A DNA stretch of 64,000 nt from Chloroflexales bacterium ZM16-3 (lineage in GTDB: Bacteria > Chloroflexota > Chloroflexia > Chloroflexales > Chloroflexaceae), in NCBI GenBank assembly GCA_004138175.2, contig RYFE02000004.1:186001-250000 (forward strand), in the 5' to 3' direction. This document shows positions 7,470 to 15,407 of the stretch, one piece after another. How positions within the stretch are numbered: the first letter of the stretch is position 1; each line of letters opens with the position of its first letter. The position numbers were made by a program, and so were the translations under genes. The notes beneath the pieces were generated by a model. That model saw nothing but the letters and a program-made list of their open reading frames with translations. It was not told where the DNA came from and did not search any database.

Positions 7470-8890
7470 GGGCTGCGGATCGCCTGGATGGCGGCGATGA
7501 TCTGGGGGTCGTCGTCTGGGGCATAGCGCCACCACTCGGCTTTGACGGTGCGGTCGGGGATGACTCCTCGGCCCTCGATCAGCGTGCCGTCGGGGAGCCG
7601 GTATGCCACCTCGGCGAGCAGGACGCGCGATCCGTCCTCGAAGTCGTAGGTGTAGAGGTTCTCGGTGTTGCCTGCGCTGGGCAGGCCAACAATCTGCGCC
7701 CGGCCGAGCACCTGCATGCCAGCGGCGAACATCTCGGCGGCGCTGACGGTCTCGGCGCTGGTGAGTACCACGATCGGCACCCCGTCCATGCCGACGATCG
7801 TCTTGCCGCCGGGGATGCGCTGCTCTTCGCTGTCGCCGGAATCCCGCCCGCTGGTTCTGCCAATCGAGCCGCCGTCGTGGAAGAGGGCGATGGTGCTCCG
7901 CATCAGGTGGACGTAGCCCCCTGAGTTGGAGCGCACATCAATCACCAGCCCCTCCAGCGGGCCTTTGGCCAACAGACCCACGACAGCGTCGCGCACGTGG
8001 ATGTCGACGGCCTCGACGTAGAAGCTGGGGATCGTCACGAGGCCGATTGTGCCGCCGTCGATGCGCCGGGCGCTGACCCGGTTGAAGGCGTCGAGGTCGA
8101 TCACCTCGCGTATGACGATAACCACGCGCTCATCCTGGCCGGGCGAGATGATGCCGAGTCGCACGCCGGTGCCGGGCTGGCCGCGCACCTGGCTGATCGG
8201 CCCGTCGGGGCCGAATGCCTCGTCGTTGATGTAGGGGATGCTGTTGATCGAGGTGATCACGTCGCGCGGCCTGATGCCTGCCCGCTCGGCCGGGCCGCCG
8301 GGCACCACGCTGCTCACGAGGCCGCCCTCGTCCACATCGCGGATCTCGGCACCGATGCCGCCGTAGCGTAGCTTCCCCGAGAACTCGGCATCCTGCTCGG
8401 CCACATCCTGGGGCGACTCGAATCGCGAGTGGTCGTCACCCAGGCTGTCGATCATCTGGCGCATCAGGCCGTAGAACTCTGCGGACGTTGCCGCCGCAGC
8501 GACCTTCGGCGCGTACTCCTCGCGGGTCGCCTGCCAGTCCACCCCCCGGAAGTCCGCGTAGAGGTAGTGGTCGTGGACTGTCTCCCAGATATTCTCAAAG
8601 ATCCGCTCGCGCTGGTTGGCGGACAGCGGGACAAGGGTGGGCGTCGGGTTCAGGGGCTCGACAACTTGTGTGGGGGCGAGCGGGCGGGCGGGGCGGGCGG
8701 TCGAGGGGCGCGCGGCGGTGGTTGGGGGCGCGGCGATGGCGAGCGTTGGCTCTGGGCTGAGAACCGGTGCCGCTGTGGCGCTGGGCACGGGCACCGCCGT
8801 AGTCACTGTCGCCGCGCGCGGCGAGATCTCGCAGGCCACAAGGGCGAGTGCGGTTAGGGTGAGGACTATGGCGCGCGACAGGTGGTTCAT
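7466..8890 (-). CDS. S41-family (C-terminal-processing-like) lipoprotein protease
   Basis: A 474-aa exported serine protease. A lipoprotein signal ends in ALVAC (Cys20), followed by a Thr/Pro-rich linker of about 70 residues. A helical cap comes next, then a PDZ domain with GLVSSVVPGGPAERAGIRPRDVI at about 210-235. The peptidase domain has VIDVRSNSGGYVHL and SAETVSAAEMF, with the likely nucleophile Ser near residue 380. The segment where CtpA-type enzymes have their general-base Lys reads VGLPSAGNTENL with no Lys, closer to the Ser-His-Glu tricorn/IRBP-like branch. The frame stays open far upstream, but that is antisense to the aminotransferase; ATG 8890 with its signal peptide is the real start. 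The minus-strand TATGAT at 8905-8900 would make the message nearly leaderless. Confidence 0.85.
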   Translation of the reverse strand: MNHLSRAIVLTLTALALVACEISPRAATVTTAVPVPSATAAPVLSPEPTLAIAAPPTTAARPSTARPARPLAPTQVVEPLNPTPTLVPLSANQRERIFENIWETVHDHYLYADFRGVDWQATREEYAPKVAAAATSAEFYGLMRQMIDSLGDDHSRFESPQDVAEQDAEFSGKLRYGGIGAEIRDVDEGGLVSSVVPGGPAERAGIRPRDVITSINSIPYINDEAFGPDGPISQVRGQPGTGVRLGIISPGQDERVVIVIREVIDLDAFNRVSARRIDGGTIGLVTIPSFYVEAVDIHVRDAVVGLLAKGPLEGLVIDVRSNSGGYVHLMRSTIALFHDGGSIGRTSGRDSGDSEEQRIPGGKTIVGMDGVPIVVLTSAETVSAAEMFAAGMQVLGRAQIVGLPSAGNTENLYTYDFEDGSRVLLAEVAYRLPDGTLIEGRGVIPDRTVKAEWWRYAPDDDPQIIAAIQAIRSP

Positions 8891-8909
8891 AGGATCAGTA
8901 TCATACCAT

Positions 8910-8934
8910 GGGGGTTGGGGGTTGGGGGTTGGGG
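8910..8934 (+). repeat. 7-bp GGGGGTT repeat, G-quadruplex type
   Basis: Three GGGGG tracts and one GGGG separated by TT, an ideal four-tract G-quadruplex motif on the plus strand. It lies in the 102-bp divergent promoter region between the protease and the aminotransferase. Its last TTGGGG (8929-8934) is correctly placed as the -35 hexamer for the aminotransferase. Confidence 0.85.
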
Positions 8935-8957
8935 CATTCGTTGAGACACGATATACT
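8929..8957 (+). promoter_or_regulatory. Promoter of the aminotransferase
   Basis: TTGGGG (8929-8934), 17-nt spacer, TATACT (8952-8957). The start codon at 8993 is preceded by AGAGGGAG. The -35 is part of the G-tract repeat. Confidence 0.6.
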
Positions 8958-8992
8958 GGGGCTGTCCTCGCCGCTAGTAGAGGGAGCGCGCC

Positions 8993-10147
8993 ATGCAGAT
9001 CCTTCCCGACGTCCAGATCATCCAGCGCCCCGGCATTGTGGAGTTCGGCTGGGGGCACCCGGCTCCCGAGCTGCTCCCTGCCGAGGCGCTGGCCCGTGCG
9101 GCCGCCCTCACCCTTGGCGGCGACTGGCATGCCGCGCTGACCTACGGCTATGGCCAGGAGCCGGGGCGGCTGATCGAGCTGATCCGCCTGCGCCTCGGCC
9201 GGCTGGAGGGGGTGACCCCGCCCGCCGAGCAGCTTATGATCACCGCCGGGATCTCGCAGGCGCTCGACATGCTCTGCGCCCAGCTCTCGCGCCCCGGCGA
9301 CGTTGTCCTGGTCGAGGCGCCCACCTACCACCTGGCCCTGCGCATCTTCCGCGACCGGGGGCTGCGGGCGGTGGCTGTCCCTGGAGACGGGCAGGGCATC
9401 CATGTGGACGCAGCCGAGGCTATGCTGCACATGCTGCGCAGCGGCGGCGAGCGGGTGGCTTTCCTCTACACGGTGGCCAGCTTCGGCAACCCGAGCGGGG
9501 CAACGCTCACCGCCGAGCGGCGCTACGCCCTGGCGGCCCTGGCCCGCCGCGAGAGCCTGATGGTGATCGAGGACGACGTCTACGGCGAGCTGTGGTACGA
9601 TGCGCCGCCCCCGCCGCCGATCTATAACCTCGCGCCCGGCGGCCCGATTGTGCGCGTCGGCTCCTACTCGAAGGTGCTGGCCCCCGGCCTGCGCCTGGGC
9701 TGGATGTTGGCCGCGCCCGATCTGGTGCGGCGCTGCTCTAGCTGCGGCGTGCTCGATAGCGGCGGCGGCGTCAGCCACTTCACCGCCCATATGGTGGCTG
9801 CCTTCCTTGAGCTTGGCCTGCTCGATCCCCACGTCGAGGGGCTGCGGGCTGCCCTGCGCTCCCGCCGCAACGTGATGCTGACGGCCCTCTCGCGCCATAT
9901 GCCCTCTGGCTGCACATGGAACCCCTCGCTGGGCGGCTTCTTCATCTGGGTGCGTCTGCCCACAGATACCGACAGCGCGGCGCTCCTGCCCGCCGCCGAG
10001 GCCGCCGGGGTGGGCTACCTGCCCGGCGAGCGCTTCTTCGCCGAGGGCGGCGGCCAGAACTACCTGCGTCTCTGCTTCAGCCTGCTCCCGCCCGACGAGA
10101 TCGCCGAGGGAGTCAGACGCCTGGGCGCTGCGCTGCGCCGGGGCTGA
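8993..10147 (+). CDS. PLP-dependent aminotransferase, class I/II (2-aminoadipate/MocR-like)
   Basis: A 384-aa fold-type I aminotransferase. It has AALTYGYGQEPGRLIELI at the N-terminus, TAGISQALDMLCAQLSRPGD, VEAPTYHLAL, the substrate-side FGNPSGATLT, VIEDDVYGELWYD with the PLP-contacting Asp, and GSYSKVLAPGLRLGW with the Schiff-base Lys near residue 227. The C-terminus has the conserved YLRLCFSLL with its carboxylate-binding Arg. The order and motifs match the LysN/aminoadipate and GntR-fused MocR enzymes, here without the N-terminal GntR domain. Substrate cannot be fixed; candidates are aromatic amino acids or 2-aminoadipate. Strong promoter upstream, rnpB immediately downstream. Confidence 0.88.
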   Translation: MQILPDVQIIQRPGIVEFGWGHPAPELLPAEALARAAALTLGGDWHAALTYGYGQEPGRLIELIRLRLGRLEGVTPPAEQLMITAGISQALDMLCAQLSRPGDVVLVEAPTYHLALRIFRDRGLRAVAVPGDGQGIHVDAAEAMLHMLRSGGERVAFLYTVASFGNPSGATLTAERRYALAALARRESLMVIEDDVYGELWYDAPPPPPIYNLAPGGPIVRVGSYSKVLAPGLRLGWMLAAPDLVRRCSSCGVLDSGGGVSHFTAHMVAAFLELGLLDPHVEGLRAALRSRRNVMLTALSRHMPSGCTWNPSLGGFFIWVRLPTDTDSAALLPAAEAAGVGYLPGERFFAEGGGQNYLRLCFSLLPPDEIAEGVRRLGAALRRG

Positions 10148-10194
10148 GCGGTACGGTGGTATACTAGGGCGATGCACATGTGGCGAGCCGCCGC

Positions 10195-10608
10195 TGGAGC
10201 ACAGCTCTAGAGGAACTTCCCGACTCCTCGCCCGCCTTCGGGCGGAAGGCCGCCCCGTGAAACAGTAAGCGGGGGCACCGGTTGGGCAACCTTCCGGTGA
10301 CGTAAGACGGCAACAGAGAGCAGACCCGCCGGGGCAACCCGGTGAGGGGTGAAAGGGCCGGGTAAGAGCCGGCCGGCGTCGGCAGCGATGTCGGCGGCCA
10401 GGCGACTGCGCCGGCTGATGGGGAGCAAGGTGCGTGGGGCGGGCTCATCGGTGGGAGCCGCAAGGCGTTTGTACCACCCCGCTCGCTCGCATCGCCGCCG
10501 CGACGGCAGACCGGGTAGTGCCCGGCGCGCTAGGAGCGGCCTTCGCCTTTTGCGAAGAGAGAGATGGCGGCAGCAAACAGAATCGGGGGTACAGCCACAT
10601 GTGCTCCG
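10195..10608 (+). ncRNA. rnpB: RNase P RNA, bacterial type A
   Basis: Catalytic RNA that removes tRNA 5' leaders. The universally conserved blocks appear in order: GAGGAACTTCC (CRI, about 10210-10220), ACAGAGAGCAGACC (CRII, near 10312), GGGGTGAAAGGGCCGGGTAAG followed by AGCCGGCCGG (P10/P11/P12 region, near 10346), GGAGCAAGG near 10422, and AGAGATGGCGGCAGCAAACAGAATC (split: AGAGATGGCGGCAGC and AAACAGAATC, CRIV/CRV, near 10558-10584) plus GGGGGTACAGCC. The P1 helix is GGAGCACA (10196-10203) with TGTGCTCC (10600-10607), which sets the ends to within a few bases. About 410 nt is normal. TATACT at 10160-10165 is a candidate -10. Confidence 0.95.
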
Positions 10609-10611
10609 ACG

Positions 10612-10638
10612 CGGCCCGCAGCGATGAGCTGCGGGCCG
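10612..10638 (+). terminator. Hairpin terminator after rnpB
   Basis: CGGCCCGCAGC (10612-10622), GATGA loop, GCTGCGGGCCG (10628-10638). No T tract, but it directly follows the P1 helix. It also faces the 3' end of the convergent sensor kinase at 10668. Confidence 0.65.
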
Positions 10639-10667
10639 TGCCCATATCTCCGCACCAGGCGACAGCC

Positions 10668-12986
10668 CTAGCTGCCTACCTCGTGCGATGCGAGCGACAT
10701 CACCGTCGGTGGGGATTCTGTAGATAGGGTGATGATCGGCAGGTCGATGAAGAAGGTCGAGCCGCTCCCCAGGGCGCTCTCGACACCGATCTCCCCGCCC
10801 ATCAGCGCGGTTAGCCGACGCGAGATGGCTAACCCCAGCCCTGCCCCGCTGTAGTGCCTGCCGCCGTGGTTGATCCGGCGGAACTCCTGGAAGATCGCCT
10901 CCTGATCCTCGGCGGCGATCCCGATCCCGGTGTCGCGCACGTAGATCCGCAGCCGATCCTCGGATGGCTGGGGGCTGACGCTGATCGTGCCGGTCTCGGT
11001 GAACTTGATCGCGTTGGTGATCAGGTTGGTGAGCACCTGCTCAAGCCGGGAGCTGTTGGCGTACACCAGCGGGAGCTGATCGGGGAGGTCGGCCCGCAGC
11101 TCCAGCTCGTGCTCGCGGGCCTGCGGCTGGAGCTGTCCGATCACGCTCTTGATCGCGCGCAGCGGCTCAACCGGGCTGAGATCGACCTTGAGCTGGCCAG
11201 CCTCCATCCGCGAGAAGTCGAGGATGTCGGTTATCAGGCGCAGCAGGGTGTTGCTCGCCTCGCGCATGTAGCCCAGCGGCTCTGCCACGCGATCACCCAG
11301 CGGGCCATACAGCCCCCGCTGGAGCATCTCGTTATAGCCGATGATCGAGGTCAGCGGCGTGCGCAGCTCGTGGCTGATCGTCGCCAGGAACGAGGACTTG
11401 AGCTGGTCGGCGGCGCGCACCTCCTCGTAGAGCCGGGTGCGGACGGTCGCGTCAGTGATCAGCTCGCCGATCGTCTCGGCTAGATGCGTCATCGCCGGGC
11501 TAATGGCGCGGGGGGCGCTGCTGCCCAGCACCAGGACTCCGAGCGGGGTGCTGTGGAGCACGAGCGGCACGACCAGGATGCTTCGCAGCCCCAGGCGCTC
11601 CATCATCTGCCCAACCAGTGACCTGGCCACCTCTGGGTCGTTCAGGGCGAGCAGGCTGCTGTGGTCGGCGGCCATCAGTGCCAGCAGATCGGCTCCGACC
11701 CGTCCGCTGATCAGGTTGCCCTCGTAGCTCTCGCCCGCCTCGTCGCGGTAGTCGGCCACAATGTCAAGCTGCCCGCCATCGACTCGTGCCATCCCCACCG
11801 TGACGCGATCCCATTGGCCTGCGCGGACGATCGTCTCGGCGATCGCCCGGATGAGCCGCTCGGTCTCGGCGGCGGTGTTCGCCGCCCGCGCCACCTGGTT
11901 GATCAGGCTCAGCTCGGCGAGGTGGCTGGCCCTGGCCTGCTCAACCCTGGCGCGCTCACTCACATCGCGCAGCAGCAGCAGGGTGCCGACCCGCACGCCG
12001 TTGGCGGCGTGCAGCGGGCGCAGGCGCAGATCGATTGCCTGGAGCTGATCGCCCTCGCCGGCCACAAGCTGCTGGGCGCTCGGGCCGGGCTCGTCGGCAA
12101 CCATCGCTTGCAGGTCGGCCATATGCGGGGAGTGGGCGAGCAGGCTAAGCAGCGGTCGGCCGATCTGCTGGCCTGGCGGGAGCCGCAGCAGCTCCACCGC
12201 CTCGGCGTTGATCTCGCTCACCAGCCCCTGCCGGTTCATCACCACCATGCCATCGGGCAGGGCGGCCAGCACCTCGCGCTCGACGAGCGGGGCCAGGTCG
12301 ATCACCCGAAAGTGAATCGTGGCATAGAAGGAGAGCGCCCCGCCGATAAAGAGCAGGATCGGCGTCGGATCATCGTTCCATGGCGACTGTGCGCCTGCCA
12401 GGTAGGCCAGGTTGCCGAGCGCTGGGATAAGCGCGGCGATCAGCATCATCCAGGCGTGGCGGCGGTCGATTGGCGCGGCGAGGAACACCGCCCGCGCCAG
12501 CAGGATGATCCCGGCGACGAAGCAGCTGTAGGCGTAGGCCGAGTGAACCCAGAAGAGCGGCCCGCGAATAACCTTTAGCCACATAAAGCTGCGGCTCGTG
12601 TCGGGCAGCGTATCGATCAGGAAGAAGTGGTGCAGCTCGTTGGTGAGGGCGAGGATGCAGAACAGCGCCGGGGGGATGAATATACCGATCTGAACCCGCC
12701 GCCGCCCGCGCCACCACTGGCCCGAGTACGAGATGGCGATCAGCAGCCAGGCGGGCATAATCGTCACGATCCCGGCGTACTGGAGCAGCGACCAGAAGAG
12801 CGTCCCCGCGAAGCTTGGCTCGGCGGCGGCCATGGCGTGGCAGGCGCACCAGAAGCTGATCGCGCCCATCAGCAGCGTGAAGGGCCGGCCGCTGCGGTAG
12901 TAGCGCCGACGCCATGCGTAGGCGGCGATCAGGCCCGCGATCACCGCCAGCGTGAGGTAGAAGGCGACAAAGGAAAGTGCGCCCAT
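10668..12986 (-). CDS. 7TM-PAS-GAF hybrid sensor histidine kinase
   Basis: A 772-aa membrane sensor kinase. The N-terminal 230 residues form about seven membrane helices of the 7TM histidine-kinase input type (YAWRRRYYRSGRPFTLLMG, WSLLQYAGIVTIMPAWLLIAI). A PAS domain follows (AALPDGMVVMNRQGLVSEINA, about 245-350), then a GAF domain (about 370-510, NQVARAANTAAETERLIRAI). The HisKA box FLATISHELRTPLTSIIGYNEM has the phospho-acceptor His near residue 537. The ATPase domain has EQVLTNLITNAIKF, VRDTGIGIAAEDQ and GAGLGLAISRRL. There is no receiver domain and no cognate regulator next to it, so it is an orphan kinase. Start ATG 12986; divergent from the GT2 gene. Confidence 0.92.
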   Translation of the reverse strand: MGALSFVAFYLTLAVIAGLIAAYAWRRRYYRSGRPFTLLMGAISFWCACHAMAAAEPSFAGTLFWSLLQYAGIVTIMPAWLLIAISYSGQWWRGRRRVQIGIFIPPALFCILALTNELHHFFLIDTLPDTSRSFMWLKVIRGPLFWVHSAYAYSCFVAGIILLARAVFLAAPIDRRHAWMMLIAALIPALGNLAYLAGAQSPWNDDPTPILLFIGGALSFYATIHFRVIDLAPLVEREVLAALPDGMVVMNRQGLVSEINAEAVELLRLPPGQQIGRPLLSLLAHSPHMADLQAMVADEPGPSAQQLVAGEGDQLQAIDLRLRPLHAANGVRVGTLLLLRDVSERARVEQARASHLAELSLINQVARAANTAAETERLIRAIAETIVRAGQWDRVTVGMARVDGGQLDIVADYRDEAGESYEGNLISGRVGADLLALMAADHSSLLALNDPEVARSLVGQMMERLGLRSILVVPLVLHSTPLGVLVLGSSAPRAISPAMTHLAETIGELITDATVRTRLYEEVRAADQLKSSFLATISHELRTPLTSIIGYNEMLQRGLYGPLGDRVAEPLGYMREASNTLLRLITDILDFSRMEAGQLKVDLSPVEPLRAIKSVIGQLQPQAREHELELRADLPDQLPLVYANSSRLEQVLTNLITNAIKFTETGTISVSPQPSEDRLRIYVRDTGIGIAAEDQEAIFQEFRRINHGGRHYSGAGLGLAISRRLTALMGGEIGVESALGSGSTFFIDLPIITLSTESPPTVMSLASHEVGS

Positions 12987-13105
12987 GGCATATCCGTAGC
13001 CGAGGTTTGGTGCGAATAGCCGGTGCTGAGGTGCGCGGGTGAGGTGTGCCTATAACAACGGCTGTGCCGATCACAATTAGCCTACCGACGCTGGCGCAGG
13101 CTCTC

Positions 13106-13143
13106 AGACAAGGTTTCAGCGTACTTTACCGTTTGGCGTCACG
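13106..13143 (+). repeat. Dispersed 38-bp repeat, copy B
   Basis: Begins AGACAAGGTTTCAGCGTA and continues with TTTACCGTTTGGCGT; inverted relative to 3826-3863. A short 7-bp CCCTGTA array follows at 13165-13188. Otherwise the 12987-13257 gap holds only the two divergent promoter regions. Confidence 0.55.
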
Positions 13144-13199
13144 GATCGCTTACTGATGCGCTCGGCCTGTACCCTGTACCCTGTGCCCTTGTTGTAACG

Positions 13200-13205
13200 T
13201 ATAAT
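13200..13205 (+). promoter_or_regulatory. -10 box TATAAT that decides the GT2 start
   Basis: Perfect TATAAT overlapping an upstream in-frame ATG at 13204. If it is used, that ATG cannot be transcribed as a start, which favours the ATG at 13258. No good -35. Confidence 0.45.
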
Positions 13206-13257
13206 GCGCGCACCGTCAACCGCCCCAGAGCAGACACCTATTGCAATCTGCAATCAT

Positions 13258-14412
13258 ATGATCCTCCCCACCATTATCGTGGTCGTCAGCGCCGCGCTGA
13301 TCCTGCTTGTCGCCCGCGACATCCGCAGGCTGCGCCGGATTCCGCACCTTGCCGCGCCGGCCATCCCGGCCGAGCCGCCGCTGATCTCGATCCTCATCCC
13401 GGCGCGGAATGAGGAGCGCAGCATCGGGCGCTGCGTGCGCGCCGCCCTGGCCCAGTCCTACCCGCAGATCGAGGTGATCGTAGTGGACGACGGATCGACC
13501 GATGGCACGGGCGCGATCCTGGCCGAGGTCGCCGATGTGCGCCTGCGGGTGATCGCCGGTCGGCCGCTGCCTGATGGCTGGGTGGGCAAGTGCAACGCCT
13601 GCCAGCAGATCGGCGAGCAGGCATCTGGCGCGTGGTTGCTCTTTCTGGACGCTGACACCGTGCCTGCGCCGGATCTGGTCGCCGCCCTGCTGTCTACCGC
13701 CAGCATCCGTCGGCTCGACCTGCTGACGATCTTTCCCTTTTTGGAGCTGGGCACCTTCTGGGAGCGGGTGGTTCTGCCGCCCTTTCTGGCCCTGATCACG
13801 GCGCTCTTCCCCTTCGAGCAGATGGAGCGACCCGACGTGCGGCCCGACCAGGTGCTGGCCAACGGCCAGTGCATCTTTGTGCGGCGGGCGGCCTACGAGG
13901 GTGTGGGCGGGCACGCGGCGGTGCGCGGCGAGGTGCTGGAGGACGTGCGGCTGGCCCAGGCCATCCGCGCCGCCGGGGGCCGGGTGGGCATTGCCGAGGG
14001 TATGGCCTTCCTGCGGGTGCGGATGTACACGAGCGGGCGCGAGGTGGCCGAGGGGCTGATGAAGAACGCGGCGGCGGGCTACCGCAGCGGCGGCGGGCGC
14101 TCGGCATGGGCGATGGCCGGGCTGATCCTCGAAACCTTTGGCCCGGCCTGGCTGCTGCTGGCGGGGCTGGCGGGGCTGGCGCTGGGGGATTTCGGCCTGT
14201 CCTGGGCGGGGCTCGGCGGCGGCGGGCTGAGCCTGCTGGCGGCCCTATCGCTGCGGGCGACGCTCTACCGGCGGCTCTACGGGCTGCCCGCAGCCTACGG
14301 GCTGCTCTGGCCGCTCGGGCTGCTCGCCTACCTGCTGATCGCCGGCATAGGCATGTGGAGGGTGCGCAGCGGGCGAGGCGTGATCTGGAAGGGGCGCACC
14401 TACTCAGGGTAG
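13258..14412 (+). CDS. Glycosyltransferase family 2, membrane-associated
   Basis: A 384-aa GT-A fold glycosyltransferase. An N-terminal membrane helix (MILPTIIVVVSAALILLVA) is followed by ISILIPARNEERSIGRCVRA, VIVVDDGSTDGTG (nucleotide binding), LFLDADTVP (DxD metal motif near residue 130) and EVLEDVRLAQAI, the acceptor-side ED motif near 226. Three to four membrane helices close the protein. The layout resembles hopanoid- or carotenoid-associated GT2 enzymes (HpnB/CrtQ type), but the acceptor is not certain. Start chosen at 13258 rather than 13204 because the longer form would start inside a TATAAT box and lacks a ribosome-binding site; neither start has a good one. Confidence 0.82.
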   Translation: MILPTIIVVVSAALILLVARDIRRLRRIPHLAAPAIPAEPPLISILIPARNEERSIGRCVRAALAQSYPQIEVIVVDDGSTDGTGAILAEVADVRLRVIAGRPLPDGWVGKCNACQQIGEQASGAWLLFLDADTVPAPDLVAALLSTASIRRLDLLTIFPFLELGTFWERVVLPPFLALITALFPFEQMERPDVRPDQVLANGQCIFVRRAAYEGVGGHAAVRGEVLEDVRLAQAIRAAGGRVGIAEGMAFLRVRMYTSGREVAEGLMKNAAAGYRSGGGRSAWAMAGLILETFGPAWLLLAGLAGLALGDFGLSWAGLGGGGLSLLAALSLRATLYRRLYGLPAAYGLLWPLGLLAYLLIAGIGMWRVRSGRGVIWKGRTYSG

Positions 14413-14448
14413 GCGCGCCCCTTCTGGATCAGTGCTGTCGCAAGGCTT

Positions 14449-14563
14449 CTGGGGCGGTGCCCCAGACCCAGTTTTTGTTGGGGTTTGGCGGCGCAGCCGC
14501 CAAACCCCAACAAAACAATAGTGCGGGGTGCGGGGCGGCGCAGCTGCCCCGCACCCCACAGGC
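14449..14563. terminator. Triple-hairpin terminator region between GT2 and rplY
   Basis: Three successive hairpins: CTGGGGC-GGT-GCCCCAG (14449-14465), a perfect 20-bp stem with GCA loop (14473-14492 with 14496-14515), and a GC-rich hairpin (about 14525-14563). The middle stem starts with TTTT and ends with AAAA, so it can terminate in both directions. It separates convergent genes and resembles the hairpin cluster at 27161-27349. Confidence 0.75.
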
Positions 14564-14565
14564 TC

Positions 14566-15204
14566 CTACTCCTCGTCGCCCTCGTGCGGCTTGCGGATGA
14601 GCTCCGGCTCAGTCGGCGTCTCGACCGCAGGCACATCCTCGATGGCGCGCAGCTGGCTCAGCGAGAGCAGCACCTGGTTCGGGTCGGCCAGGATCTTGTA
14701 GTTCACCTGCCCGATCAGGTCGCGCACATGGATGACCTTGTCCATAGCGTCCAGGACGCTGATGTCGATGTCGATGTGCTGGGGCAGGTCGTTCGGCAGG
14801 GCCGCCACCATCATCGAGTTGAGGACGTGGTTGAGCAGGGCGTCGCCGCGAGCGACCAGCGGTGACTCGCCGACGACGACGATCGGTACCTCGACAGTGA
14901 CTGATTTCAGCAGGTCGACGACCTTGAAGTCGATGTGCAGGATGTTGCGCGTCACCGGGTGGCGCTGGATGTCTTGCACGAAGACCGACTGCATGCTGTA
15001 GCCTTCGATCATCAGGTCGATCAGCGACGTGCGGCCAGCCTTGCGGAAGGTTATCTCGAAGTCGCGGGCGCTCACCTGGGTGGAGACGGCCTCGAAACCC
15101 TTGCCGTAGACGGTGGCAGGGATCTTGCCCTCTGTGCGAAGGTACTTGACCTTCTTGCCGAGCACCGTGCGTACCTGGGCGTTTAGGATCTGATGGGTAG
15201 ACAT
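14566..15204 (-). CDS. rplY: 50S ribosomal protein L25 (long, CTC/TL5 form)
   Basis: Ribosomal protein binding 5S rRNA. The 212-aa length corresponds to the two-domain CTC form. The N-terminal L25 domain (about 1-95) has VLGKKVKYLRTEGKIPATVYG and the FEITFRKAGRTSLIDL segment. The C-terminal TL5-type beta domain (about 96-190) has HIDFKVVDLLKSVTVEVPI and HIDIDISVLDAMDKVIHVRDL. The acidic tail (PTEPELIRKPHEGDEE) is typical. Start ATG 15202-15204 with AGGAG upstream. Transcribed alone. Confidence 0.95.
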   Translation of the reverse strand: MSTHQILNAQVRTVLGKKVKYLRTEGKIPATVYGKGFEAVSTQVSARDFEITFRKAGRTSLIDLMIEGYSMQSVFVQDIQRHPVTRNILHIDFKVVDLLKSVTVEVPIVVVGESPLVARGDALLNHVLNSMMVAALPNDLPQHIDIDISVLDAMDKVIHVRDLIGQVNYKILADPNQVLLSLSQLRAIEDVPAVETPTEPELIRKPHEGDEE

Positions 15205-15339
15205 GAGTAGGGCTGCTCCTCATCTTGCGTGCGCTACGCGGCACCACGCAATACTTATACAGCGACATAAGAATGGCGACCGACGGATCGCCGGTCGCGC
15301 AGGGCAGAGTGTAGCACAGTGCGTCGTTCTTTTCAAGTC

Positions 15340-15368
15340 TTGACAGCTCTAGCTCGTCGTAGTATAGT
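15340..15368 (+). promoter_or_regulatory. Strong sigma-A-type promoter of the MFS exporter
   Basis: TTGACA (15340-15345), 17-nt spacer, TATAGT (15363-15368), the best consensus promoter in the window. GAGGAG at 15399-15404 is the ribosome-binding site for ATG 15408. Confidence 0.8.
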
Positions 15369-15379
15369 CAGCGTGGGAA

Positions 15380-15395
15380 TAGTCAATACTGACTA
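15380..15395 (+). promoter_or_regulatory. Operator-like palindrome at the MFS promoter
   Basis: TAGTCA-ATAC-TGACTA, a perfect 6-bp inverted repeat starting about five bases after the expected transcription start. The position suits repression by a MarR- or TetR-type regulator, but no regulator gene is adjacent. Confidence 0.55.
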
Positions 15396-15407
15396 ATTGA
15401 GGAGTCT

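Noticed and set aside
8891-10177. Upstream extension of the S41 protease frame to about 900 residues
   Set aside because: It is antisense to a well-supported aminotransferase; the signal peptide at 8890 marks the start.
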